A DNA stretch of 64,000 nucleotides from Haliclystus octoradiatus (Eukaryota > Cnidaria > Staurozoa > Stauromedusae > Haliclystidae). The stretch lies in NCBI GenBank assembly GCA_916610825.1, contig OU744446.1, positions 28,472,445 through 28,536,444 on the forward strand, in the 5' to 3' direction. Below, piece by piece: positions 46,770-57,404 of the stretch; within the stretch, counting starts at the first letter, position 1, and each line of letters starts with the position of its first letter. Both the position numbers and the translations under genes were made by a program. The notes under the pieces are model-generated. The model did no database searches. It had not been told where the DNA came from and saw only the letters and a list, made by a program, of their open reading frames with translations.

Positions 46770-46930
46770 TCATAAAAATGAAAATTTGAAAGTTGAATTG
46801 CATTCTCGATTTTATTGTTCTAATGGGTAAAAAAATCTTGAATTCAAAATTTGGATTCAAAAAGTATTAGGAAATGGGCGCTCAATGACCCTCTAAACTA
46901 ATACACAAAGTCAATGGGATAAACGCTCCA
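46770..46930 (+). repeat. Direct repeat inside the BEL remnant, copy 1 of 2
   Basis: Matches 49000-49190: AAAGTTGAAT.GC.TTCTCGAT, then AGTCAATGGG and AATATATAAT-like ends. The copies are about 2.24 kb apart in the same orientation. They may be a duplicated piece of the element or two copies of another short insert. Confidence 0.7.
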
Positions 46931-47724
46931 AAATTTAGAAAATATATAATTAAATCTCAGAAAAGTGTTTTAGGATAATTTTTGATGTCTATGAAGATAA
47001 CTAATAATTTCCGAAATATTACTGTGACATTTAAAGTCTATTGGATGTGAACTACTGATTATGTGTGTTTTAAGTTTTAATGCATATGAATATATGGCTT
47101 CCACTGTGATTCTGACAGATTATACAAGTATGTGGTTATCTATAAAAGTAAAAATAGGTGTGAAATAGAAAGACGTTGACAAATTCAGTTTCTCTTGAAA
47201 TTTGAATTATGCTATGCTTATATTTCCCAACAAAAATGTACAAGAAACAACTATTGCGTATACCTTTTTATTTCAAACAGTTTCCAACAAAATTATTTGA
47301 CCAATCATCGTAAATTCAAATTAAAACACTGTCAACACTTCACACCTGAACAGAAAAGAATCATTTTAATGCACGATACTAGCACATGCCATTAAAACGC
47401 CTTCACTACCAATTGAATGGTTGGATAACGAATTATTATTGACGAACAAATGTGTATGTTCCAATAAATAGATTAATGAATTGAGATTCATTAAAACTGA
47501 AAACAAAAGTACAAAGCAAAGCGAAGGAGGAAGAACAGAAGTGATGCTTCCTTGGAAGCAAGGATTTACAGAAGGACTCCTTTAGAGCATTGAAAAATTA
47601 TTAAAGGTATAAAAATTAGAAAGGTAACAGTCCATTTCAAGCCTATACCAGTGTGGTCATACAAGAAATAGTTAAGTCTGATTTTGTAGAGGTAGTGTCG
47701 AGAAGATAAAGAGACAGCAGAACA

Positions 47725-48550
47725 TTGAATTGTGTGGAATTTAGCAAAGTCTTACAATTAAATCAGTTTGGGAGAATCAATGGAAAAGTAACTAGACTGT
47801 CCAATATCATTATTGGTTTCCGAGGAAAGAAGGTTCCATTTTCCAATGATATACGCAAAATTCTCATTATGAATGCAATGATTATAAAAGACAAACCATT
47901 TCAAATATTTTCTGGATTGGATGAAACAGAACCAAACGCATATCACTGGAGAGGTTATATAATATTCCTATCCCGGAAGAAGAACTTTAAAAAAGCTCTT
48001 CTAATTCTGGCAAGAAGACACCAAGATCCTCTTTTAGGTGGGGCAGACAGAAATGTTATAAGAAAGCGGTGCTATATAGATGACATCATAGGGTCAGAAG
48101 AATCAACAGCAAATACGGAAAACATCATTGAACAGACAACTAAAATTTTGTCAAAACCTAAACTGTCTGTATAAAAATGGCATGTGAGCAACAGGAAACT
48201 TGAATCTGAAATTACTAGGAAATTGATACCTGTTTTGGGCCATCATTTTTTGCGACAAAGAACTATTGCCAGCATCAACCCTATGGGTCTGATTGCTCTG
48301 GCATTGGTTAATGTCTGGATAACATTGCAAGTGCTTTGGCGTTCAACGAAAGGATGAACTGAATATACTGTTGAATAAATCTGGAGATCATGGCAAAAAC
48401 AATTTGATCCTGGAAATGAAAGATTAATTGTTACATTTGCTCGATGCCTTTATCAAATGAAAATGATAAATCAGAAATTCATGGATTTATTGATGACGGA
48501 AGCATAGGTAGTCGTGCTTCTCTCTATTCCCGATGAGTACTACACAATGA
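47725..48550 (+). pseudogene. BEL/Pao reverse transcriptase remnant
   Basis: The 149-aa ORF 47725-48174 contains GFRGKKVPFSNDIRK, a degenerate middle, and RCYIDDIIGSEESTAN, the RT active-site box in the YIDD form. After the stop at 48172 the reading continues with KWHVSNRKL, a SINPMGLIAL stretch and TFARCLYQ, matching the BEL linker after RT. Many stops and indels follow. Confidence 0.75.
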
Positions 48551-49604
48551 CAAGGTGATAGTCAAAAGATCCTGTTAAAAATTATGCTCAAGCCAAATTT
48601 GAACAGAAATCGTTTTGGTTTGATTGAAAACTAGCATTATATGGCAGGATTAAAACACACAATTTACTAATGGAATGACATTGACCTGAGAGATTGAAAT
48701 AAAGTACCTACATTTTTGTAGGAATCAGTTATCGCTTTTTGTAATTTTTCGAGACTTTTGAAATTCGAAACGATCTTGAGCAATATTATGAACAAATCCT
48801 TCCACAGATTGAAGTGGTGCTAAAGAAACTCTATCTCAGCTTTTTGAATTGGTAGTATAAAAGATCTTGCGAAAGATCATAAACAAGCTTTAAATCTTAT
48901 TTTGAAAGATTAGCAAGCAGAACTTAATTTCCCAGAAAATTGCTTCAAAAAGCTGTGTCCGTTCCTTATTGCAAAATTTGGCTTGCCTAGTAGAATATGG
49001 TTCATAAAAAATGAAAGTTTGAAAGTTGAATGGCGTTCTCGATTATATTGTTCTTATGGGTGAAAAAGTCATAAGTGAGAAATTTGACTTCAAAAAAATA
49101 TTGGAAAATTTGTTATCAATGCCCTCCTAATTAATACGCAGAGTCAATGGGTAAAATGCTTCAAAATTTCAAAAAATATAATGAAATTGAAGCATTGGTT
49201 ATGTGGAAAAAGTAAATACATCATTACCGAAAACCGAGTCAAATTCATATAGTAGCTGAACAGTAGAAGACTTACTCGGAAACTTTTACAATAACATCCA
49301 CACACCATCAGAAACAGAAGTCGATTTTTACGATCCAATCAAGGTATGGATACGGCATACAGTTGTCTATAACAACCATACTGCATTATTAGTTTGTGCA
49401 ACCACAAAACAATATATCTTGCACTATGTTATGGTTGGCATGGGGGAGAATGCGCCTAGCTCACTACGGAAAAGTTATAACAGGCTATTTGTCGATCCAC
49501 TGTCACGGGTGGAGCAAAGATAAAATGCATGATCTCCAAATTAGTTGTAAGTGCGTGACATCGGTGAGTTTATTTGTCGTTTCATTTTTGTTGTTGATTG
49601 TAAA

Positions 49605-49695
49605 ATTAAGCAGCCCCATTTTATAAATTGGTATGAAAACGTAAAATGGAAACTAGTCGGTCACATGTTTTTGAACAAAATTAATATTCTTTTTT
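49605..49695 (+). repeat. Candidate BEL 3' LTR segment
   Basis: Direct counterpart of 45105-45205 (GTAAAATGGAAACTAGTCGG). Divergence is considerable, which agrees with the decayed coding region between them. Confidence 0.35.
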
Positions 49696-52645
49696 CAATA
49701 TGTTTACAACAAGTTAGTGATTTATTCTCTATTTAAAGTCATTGCTAACGTGTTGAATCGAAATGAAATTTTGCGAAAAACGTAAGTTATTCAAAATTTA
49801 AACAAACATTAAATCATGAAAATCTTGAGTCAAAAATGTGGAAAAAAATTTATTGCACTAGAAGAGAGTGAATATCTCATTGTTGAAATTTTCTTTTAAA
49901 TGATAAGATGATACAGGAGCGCAATATTAATCAAATGATTTCGAATGATGAATTTCCTTATCATATTATAAGCGATAGAAAGTCAAGATCTTTATACCCA
50001 CAATAGAAAACTAATATTATGTCACTTGAAGTTGAAGATGATTAAATTGCTATACTTTTTGAAATCTCATTGTTATTCAAAGGCATTTCCTATCTGATCA
50101 TTTCAAATTGTATCATCTTCGAATCAACCGTAACGTGTTCGTGATAGCAGAAGGACATGGCGCTAACACTGTTCTCCTTTGATTCGAAGGTTCTATTCTT
50201 AATAAGCATATCGTTGTTCTAACAGTGTGGATTAAATAGAAATGGATGAGTAGCAGGTGATTAAGGATTTCACGATCAGCGATTCTTGAGTTACGAAACT
50301 ATATTTGGGAGATGATGGAGACACAGACGTTCTTCAACATATGTGTATCTTTATTTGATCCTGAGGAAGGTCTACTTAACTACTACAATGGCGGTATGTG
50401 AAGCAGATTGCATGGATTCATACCACGTTTATATTATTTTGCCTCTGTCATTTTCTTGTTATGTTTATTATCTCGATGAGTTTTGTCTTAAAAATCTACT
50501 GATCATACAGCATAAGTTCTTGCCTATACACTTCACACATTGCTTGCAACACAGGGAATAGTGACAATGTGAACAAAACAATTATACAGAATTCTGAATG
50601 GATGTACTGAAGTGCTGTGGGTTCGTGATCATTGCATGTTTTTCTTCTTCTGGATTTTTCCATATTCCGCTTGTTTTTAAATATAATTTACATTTCTTAA
50701 TTTAGGCGAAGTTTAAATCAGCCGATGTGTTGCATTTGCAGAGTTATTATTCTTCCCTGTTGTAGGGGATGCCGTTTAGCTCCAGGGGAAAGGTAGCTTG
50801 TCAATTCTAAAGTAGTGATGTAAGCATTAACAATGTCTCAGCGTGTTTATCCAGATTAGGTAATTATCATACTGTGAAGGTCTGATGCTCTAGCTAATTC
50901 AGCGAAAGTTGGGCAGCTGTTATGGCGCACCTAGTCTTGTGTTCTAGTCATTCTTTGAAGAGATCGAAAGCTATCTGACGCATACGCGTTTATCTGCGCT
51001 TTATGATACGCACATGCTTGTGCTTCAATGCTTCAATGCTTTGAGTGGTAGTGTGAAAAGTATTTGTATTGTAATTTTATAAGTTTATTGGTTGTTATTG
51101 TGTTTAATTGATTTGATTTCTTAATGCCGATGGAAAACGTTCAGACACTAACGCTTAGAAATTGAGTTGTGGTTTTATTGTCAGAGAGTGAGTCATCCGC
51201 TGATCTTAATTAATTGGCACAAACTGTTGCATTATAGTCTCTATCAGTTTGCTTGTATGTTTCTCGTTGATATTTTCAAACTCCAACGGCAAACGCAATT
51301 GGCTCGAACGACGTGAATTTTCATGTTGCTGGTGCTGACATCAGCTGGTGCAGCAGTGACAATCTCCTCGACGTTATACTGAATTGTCATTCTTACGAAG
51401 TTGTCTTTCTTGATGACCATTTACGATACAACCAATGACCATAGACATTTTATCTTTGGTTTAGCTTCTATTCAATCACAATGTCACAATTACATGGTCC
51501 AATGTTTTTGCTCCTCCAACGCACACATATAATTCAGCTCAATGTAAATTTATTGCTTTCTAAAAGATACATGGTCAATCCAATTTGTCCAACAGCAGGC
51601 GATGTTGCTTTTGCGCCTTGTCTGGCCTTTCATGTAGTTCTAATCAATCAAAACATGTTTTGCATGTGTTCAGTTTAATCACGTTGAGTCAGGCAAAAAA
51701 AAATCATTTCCCTTGCAATACGGCCATGCAATGCTGTTGGCAACTCCAGCGCCATTTCGGCTTTTCTCTGCTCTTATAAATTCACTGTTTCTAGCTCAAC
51801 TATGTCGGCTTCTTCAACCAATTTGCAAATTTTGAGTTAGCGTCGCCGACAGGCCTTCAAGCATAGATCAAGGCCAGCAAGAGTAATATTTTTTCCGTGG
51901 TGGATGTAACTTGGAGGGGGGAAGGGAAGTGGGTTTTCTGTCCACTGTCAATGCTGAGTTGTACCTTGGTTTTTAGCTCCCATTTGAATCTGGTCTGCCA
52001 TTATTCAGAATTTAACTTGCTTCTTGGCTCTTACTGTTTTCTACTTGTGCTGGAGTAGGCTTGCTACATATGAAACACTCATCTTTTGTATCAATGCTTC
52101 AACCATTGGCGACCCAAAGGGTCTATGAGATTCTCTATTTAAGGCTTTAAGCCATTGATCCTGCAGTTCAGACACTTTATATTATAGGAGCATCCTCTTA
52201 GTAAGTAGTTGAGATTTCTCAATTATTAGCTTAGACTAGTGCATTTTTAATGTAGGTTCTGGGTGCTTGATAGCTTTGATGTGAGATCCAGGTTTCCTGT
52301 CCCTCCTCTCCAAACACCGTGGAGAGGAATGATTTGGAGAGTGCCAAGTTCACTATAGCAAGAGCAGAATACAACAAGCATGTAGAAGTTAAACTCATAA
52401 AGTCAGCAGCTGAGAGATGTGATAAAAGCATATAGCAAGCATTCAACATCAAGCATATAGATGTTATTAACGCAGAGAGCAAACATTGAATATCCAGCAT
52501 ATAGATGTTATTGAAGCTCATTAGTTGTGCATATAAATATCTAAATAGAAGCATGTAAATAGATATCCCGTCAACCAAGCACCTAAGCCAGAGCTCATCA
52601 TCGGATAAGTTTAATTTATAAAAATCGATTATTTTATCTTTCCAG
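49696..52645. other. Intron sequence, no gene recognised
   Basis: Continuation of the long PAN-TSP1 intron. A plus frame at about 52298-52435 reads like a charged helical peptide (SAKFTIARAEYNKHVEVKL) but has no family match that I recognise. Other short ORFs on both strands, including 52231-52578 minus, lack motifs. Two GCATATAGATGTTATT copies lie at about 52450-52515. Confidence 0.45.
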
Positions 52646-52670
52646 GATGAATGTTATTATGGTCCTGTAG
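52646..52670 (+). CDS. 25-bp micro-exon of the PAN-TSP1 gene
   Basis: Between acceptor ATCTTTCCAG (ends 52645) and donor GTAAGT (52671) lie 25 bases reading DECYYGPV plus one base. Phase 0 in and phase 1 out match the PAN exon upstream and the TSP1 exon downstream, and the joined residues (GPVVHGIWSAW) give the normal lead-in of a TSP1 repeat. Such a short exon would be missed by ORF-based methods. Confidence 0.75.
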
Positions 52671-52817
52671 GTAAGTTTTGTATTCTTGCACACGTACATA
52701 CTTTCAAAATACTGTCTAAACGTAGGACGCCATTCTTTGTGATGGTCAAAACTCAATGTTTACCCATGAATTCCATATGATTTTACTCGTCTTCACTTTA
52801 TTCATGTTATTTTCTAG

Positions 52818-52988
52818 TACATGGTATATGGAGTGCGTGGCAGGAAACATCGTCATGTAGTGTCACCTGTGCGACTGGGATTGTTGCTCATGAAAGACAA
52901 TGTAATCAACCATCACCAAGTAATGGCGGAAGACCATGCCTTGGAGATATGTCAAAAACCACTCCTTGTGTTTTGCCATCCTGCGGAG
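52818..52988 (+). CDS. Thrombospondin type 1 repeat exon
   Basis: A symmetrical phase 1-1 exon of 171 bp (acceptor TTATTTTCTAG ends 52817; donor GAG|GTATTG at 52989) encodes one full TSP1 repeat. It has WSAWQ, CSVTC, an Arg after the strand (ERQC), PSPSNGGRPC, TPC and a final Cys, in the canonical order for six cysteines forming three disulphides. TSP1 repeats bind matrix glycans and proteins and are often C-mannosylated at WxxW; one WxxW is present. Phase 1-1 exons are the typical genomic form of this module. Confidence 0.92.
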
Positions 52989-53059
52989 GTATTGCATAAC
53001 TTACACATTGCGTAACACATGCGCAGGAAAAATGCAAGCATCTTGTAGCAATAAGTTAT

Positions 53060-53165
53060 CTAGGCCTTCGGCTTGCGGTCTTTGCCCGGAGCCTAGTCGC
53101 TTCGCTCCGATAAGATTTATTCCTGAATTGCTTCGCAATCGGGCAACACAATCGGTCAATGGGTT
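53060..53165. repeat. GC-rich mini-hairpin repeat, copy 1
   Basis: A GC-rich island in AT-rich intron DNA made of small palindromes with TTC loops: GGCCTTCGGCTT, TCGCTTCGCTC and ATTGCTTCGCAAT, with CTAGGC...GCCTAG enclosing the first part. Its reverse complement matches the island at 62180-62250 (GGAGCGAAGCGAC, CCGCAAGCCGAAGGC). Non-coding; origin unknown. Confidence 0.75.
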
Positions 53166-53429
53166 CATAGTAAATAATTGCACTTTCTACAAAATGCCAA
53201 CAAATTAGATACTCGGAAGCATTAAAATTGTATTAAAACTTTGAAACTTTAGAAATTGAAAAAGTATCACAACAGTTCCACCAGATTAAAGATGAAAAAG
53301 TGAAGAGGAATATTTACAACATTGAAACAATTAAACCCTTACGCCACTAAAACAGATGAAAGCATTGTAAGTTCAAAGGACCTGAATGCTATTTTTATTT
53401 CTCAAGTCTTATATGCCTATTTCTCCCAA

Positions 53430-54040
53430 TGGTGTCGTTTTAAAATCGTCTGTTTCGATGATATCATAAGGAGTTAAATAAAATGAAAAGCATAAGCAGT
53501 GAATAAAGAATCCTTCAAACTGGTTATAGTTATTTTAATCGAATTCTTACGGGAAAATAAGAGGATTGAATTTGATAAAATAAACGTTGTCAACTTTAGA
53601 CATTTTCAAACTTTTTGGGGTCCTTTGAATGTACTTACCACGAATATCGTTAATTTCCAGCTATTTCCCGGAATGTTGGAAATGTTCCAGTTTACTGATT
53701 TCGAGAGCCGCCTCAGAAAATGCAGTGCACTATTTCCAAATGTTGTCGTTTTAAAATCGTTTTTTTGGATGATAATATATAGATTTAAATAAAATAAAAA
53801 GCACGAACAATTAATTTAAAACTCGTATTGGATATGGTTGTTCACGTCGAATTTCTACAGTATTATTAGAGGATTGATAAGTTGAAGTTCGTCGACTTTT
53901 TGTTTTGTAAATTTATTTGCGGTCGCTTAACAGGAAAGAAAGAGAACAAAGGCAACGCAGTTTATTTTTACTTCGAAATGACCCATTTTTTAAATTTTTT
54001 TTTTATTGCAATTTATGAGCAATGTATTGCATTTGAAGCT
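53430..54040. repeat. Diverged tandem duplication, period about 305 bp
   Basis: TGTCGTTTTAAAATCGT followed by GAT.ATA..., TTAAATAAAAT.AAAAGCA occurs near 53445 and again near 53750, and the following GAGGATTGA stretch recurs near 53562 and 53870. Similarity is moderate. It lies in the intron between the TSP1 exon and the last exon. Confidence 0.6.
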
Positions 54041-54235
54041 GTGAAATCAAGAGGGACCTTAGCTGAAGGCCTGTAGATTCCTCAGAAGTGTATTAGAAGT
54101 TTGCAAAATTCGCTGTGGAGAAGGAGTATGCCAATATTGAATCAATAGTTGGTCACTGACAAGGCTTGCGTATTATTATAATAAAATGACCAGCTATAGG
54201 GATTGTTCAAACGATTCATTCCCACTAGACATGTA

Positions 54236-54688
54236 GACCGAGCGCTACAGAACTAAAACGGCAGGTTTCTCCGGGCAACTTGGATATCACATAAAAGTGT
54301 TCATAAAAATATGCTGAACAATTACCTATTCCTTGTTTTGGTCAAATTTTATTGTGGAGCTCACCAGAGATGAATTTATAAATCATTCCACTGTCAGAGC
54401 CCTCTTAAGGTATACATTTTCTGTTTTCGTCATGCTTCTATGAATTTGCAAAATCTTGGGAGAACAAAAGAATCAAAGACCATGAAGCTCACATCCGGCA
54501 TTTTCTCAAAATGATAAGAAGGCTTTGACCGTGAATCATGAAATTCAAATTGGATTTTTGAAGGGTTTACAATAGAATTTAATTAAAACAAGGAGCAGGT
54601 AATTGTTCAGCATATTTTTATGAACACTTTTATGTGATTTTCAAGGTGCCCGGAGAAACCTGCCGTTTTAGTTCTGTGGCGCTTGGTC
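54236..54688. mobile_element. Hairpin MITE (453 bp) with 119-bp arms
   Basis: The arms 54236-54354 and 54570-54688 are reverse complements with about one mismatch in ten, sharing ACAGAACTAAAACGGCAGG and AAAAATATGCTGAACAATTA. TA flanks both ends (54234-54235, 54689-54690), so a TA-duplicating Tc1/mariner-type MITE is plausible. It sits inside the last intron of the PAN-TSP1 gene. Confidence 0.8.
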
Positions 54689-55473
54689 TAATGGTTGAAA
54701 CCATGCTTAAAAGTTGAACAAAAGCAAGTGCTTTGACATGAAAAACTTGATATGCAGAACACGCGTTTGAAAGATGGCTGTGTGGCTATAGCGAGAATTG
54801 CATAATTCTTCATACATCTGTGTATGCGAAATAGAATACTGGTTCAGTCAAACCAATTGAAAATGTGGTAGCAACATGTGACAACAAACAAACATTTTCC
54901 TACAAACATTTGCCACATGTGTGTTTCAAGTCTTCTTCAGGAGCAAATTACAATTTCATTTCCTTGGATTAAATCTTTTGACACCAATAAAATTATTAGA
55001 TGATATTATATATGCAGGATTTATATATCTCGGAAGAAGAATCCTTTCATCCTGAAGGTACATTAACGTATAAAACAGAACAAATGAAAATAAACTATCA
55101 AATAAAGTTAACCTTTTTCATTTAATGATCGATGATTATTTTTAAATGCTTTGGCAATTTCATACGCATCTGAGCGAAGAAGGGTTTGACCCTAAAATTA
55201 CTCTTTGATCGGTTCAACACCTCGACTGTGAATTGCGAATTATTGCTTTCATAGAATCATCATCTCTAAAATCGGTATAACGTTTACTGTTTGCAGTGTA
55301 TTTATAAACCCAAACATGAAAACGATTGGATTTATATATACATAAATTGATGCTGAATTACCAATGCATAGCAAACATCCCATTTTAAAAGTTCGCAACT
55401 TGTTGTTTATCGTAATGAGGCTGTAAATGAAGACCATTAAGTACAATTTATAGCGAACTATTCTTATTTACAG

Positions 55474-55661
55474 TGGCTGGAAACTGGGGAGCTTGGAATC
55501 CCGGTGGATGTGCTGGTGGATATTCTTCTGAATGTGGATGCCAATATTGTCGACGCTCGTGGAGATATTGTGACAGTCCTTCTCCAAGCAATGGAGGTGC
55601 AACTTGTGCTGGACAAGATGAAGTTTGGGACTGCTGTACTAATTGTGGATTTGATTGCTGA
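55474..55661 (+). CDS. Terminal cysteine-rich TSP1-like exon with stop codon
   Basis: The acceptor TTATTTACAG (ends 55473) opens a phase-1 exon of 62 codons ending TGA at 55659-55661. It has WGAW, the PSPSNGGATCAG core shared with the previous repeat, and a CC..C..C ending, but the usual CSxTC segment is replaced by a Gly/Cys-rich stretch (GYSSECGCQYC). It has eleven cysteines, more than a normal TSP1 repeat. It is the last exon of the gene: the four exons give about 214 residues. AATAAA candidates lie downstream (for example about 56013). Confidence 0.85.
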
Positions 55662-57404
55662 ATATTTATAATATTAATTTCAATGAATATTGTACATATT
55701 GGCTTTTGTATTTGAAAAACACCTATACCTTCACTATGTTACATATGAATCACATAGGCTATTTACATAACTACTCAGATCCACAGGCAGTGTGCACTAG
55801 TGCTTATTAATATTCCAATATATCCACAGTATAGCTAGATGTTATATAATGTAACCTTATCACGCAACATCTTTGATATCAAGAAGAAAAATAGATCACA
55901 GACTATCCGAAAATAGGCTTGAAATCTACTCATCTCAGAACTGCGTCCTGTGCTTTGCTGTACGACCAGCAGTATACACGCACCTTGTCCGATAAATACA
56001 GCTTGGATGATTAATAAATGTTAAATCTGAGCAATCTCTGAAATTTTTATGTCTTATCGTTACATAAGCAGCGATATTCCTACTTACAAAATTAGAACAT
56101 TTCAGATGAAATTTGAAAAAAAATTAAGCGGATTTGATTCAAAATAGATTGAGACACAAAAAAAACATTTAAATTCAATCATATTTAGTTGCTTTGAAAG
56201 TAGCGCGAAGTAATCCTGCTGATCTATTCTTTTATTTTCTAACAACAATATTGAGTCAAAACACTGCTTTTCCCGCCACTTTGGGCGCATGTGTCAGCCA
56301 TTATGGATCCCCATAGGTGCTACGTTTCAAGCCCGCTTTCGGCATCATCAGTCTATCAGTAGTCTATACCTATTATGTCTATGGCTGCTACGCATGATGT
56401 CACAGATAGGCAGTCTATGTAAGTCTATGATATGGAAGCACACTTCAATGATTTTGTCATCGCCTCTTATGAAAAATTATCATCACCATCTTGATATGGA
56501 CATGCCTTCACCTCATTGTTACATAGAAAATTTCTACTTTCCTCTAAAATTGTTTATGTTGCTGAAGGGTAAAATTTCTCCTTTCATAACAGCATCTCCA
56601 TTCTGTTTCTCTCTGAGAGTGGATGTTATTTTATCGCTCTCAATCATTTGACCCTCATAACATTTGAAGCCCGATAAGGATCACTTTTATTTTATTATAC
56701 ATTTTGTTTGTATCCTAATTATTATTGTAATGGCTTATTATTGGTTATAATTTTTATTCCATTAATTTTCTTTCACAATGTCGACAATTATGGATTCCTT
56801 AGAAAACTATATAGGAGTGTACAAGAAGAAACAATTTGAAAATGAACTTGGAAATATAGCTGTAAGCATCGCTGTAAGTCTTCCCGTGCTGAAACATAAA
56901 AATTTATGGCTGGATTACCATCGAACATTAAAGATTTCGAAATACCAATTGAAATACTGGCATGTAAAATGGCAATCGAGTACAATAGTTGTATATGTAT
57001 TTGCTGCACTAAACCTTGCTGTTTTCGGTGGAGAAGGGAAACAAAACATTCCGCTATAGCAGTCGACAACGACATTTAATTAATAACGTTAATGAAAACC
57101 ATGATATCAGAAACAATGTATTATCAACTGGAAGTAATAAAGATTTACGTAATTTCGAATTGGTGATCAGTCCTGTCACCGACAAACTTTTGAACAAAAT
57201 ATTAATAAATGAGCAATCAGATAGTACGATTGGCTCAATCGTCAAAAAAGAAAACAATAAATTACAACTTCAATTTGTAATGATCTTACAACCAGTAGTA
57301 TCTATTTGATTAATATACAATTATATAAGCCTAGCAAAAAAGAATTTCAAGATTCAAATATACTTCATATAATTCTTAAGAGAAAACGTTTTTGTACGCG
57401 CGAC
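55662..57404. other. 3' flank of the PAN-TSP1 gene; no further gene recognised
   Basis: Holds the presumed 3' UTR and AT-rich sequence. ORF 56778-57059 (93 aa, plus) and 57016-57309 (plus) overlap and have no recognisable family. They may be real fragments, but nothing beyond length supports them. Confidence 0.4.

Larger units (their letters stand above)
45860..49400 (+). mobile_element. BEL/Pao retrotransposon remnant in the PAN-TSP1 intron
   Basis: Plus-strand gag (45870-46680), then RT (47725-48550), all heavily mutated, followed by unreadable sequence to about 49400. BEL/Pao affinity comes from the gag zinc-knuckle context and an RT of the GFR.KVPFS.DI..., YIDDIIGSEES type. A 160-bp stretch at 46770-46930 is repeated directly at 49000-49190. 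It is an old insertion in the same orientation as the host gene. Confidence 0.75.

Noticed and set aside
52298-52435. Short charged plus-strand frame as an extra exon of the PAN-TSP1 gene
   Set aside because: No convincing acceptor and donor in matching phase, and the four identified exons already join in frame.
56778-57309. Two overlapping plus ORFs as a small gene
   Set aside because: No recognisable domain, no splice signals that join them, and AT-rich context; left as unsupported.
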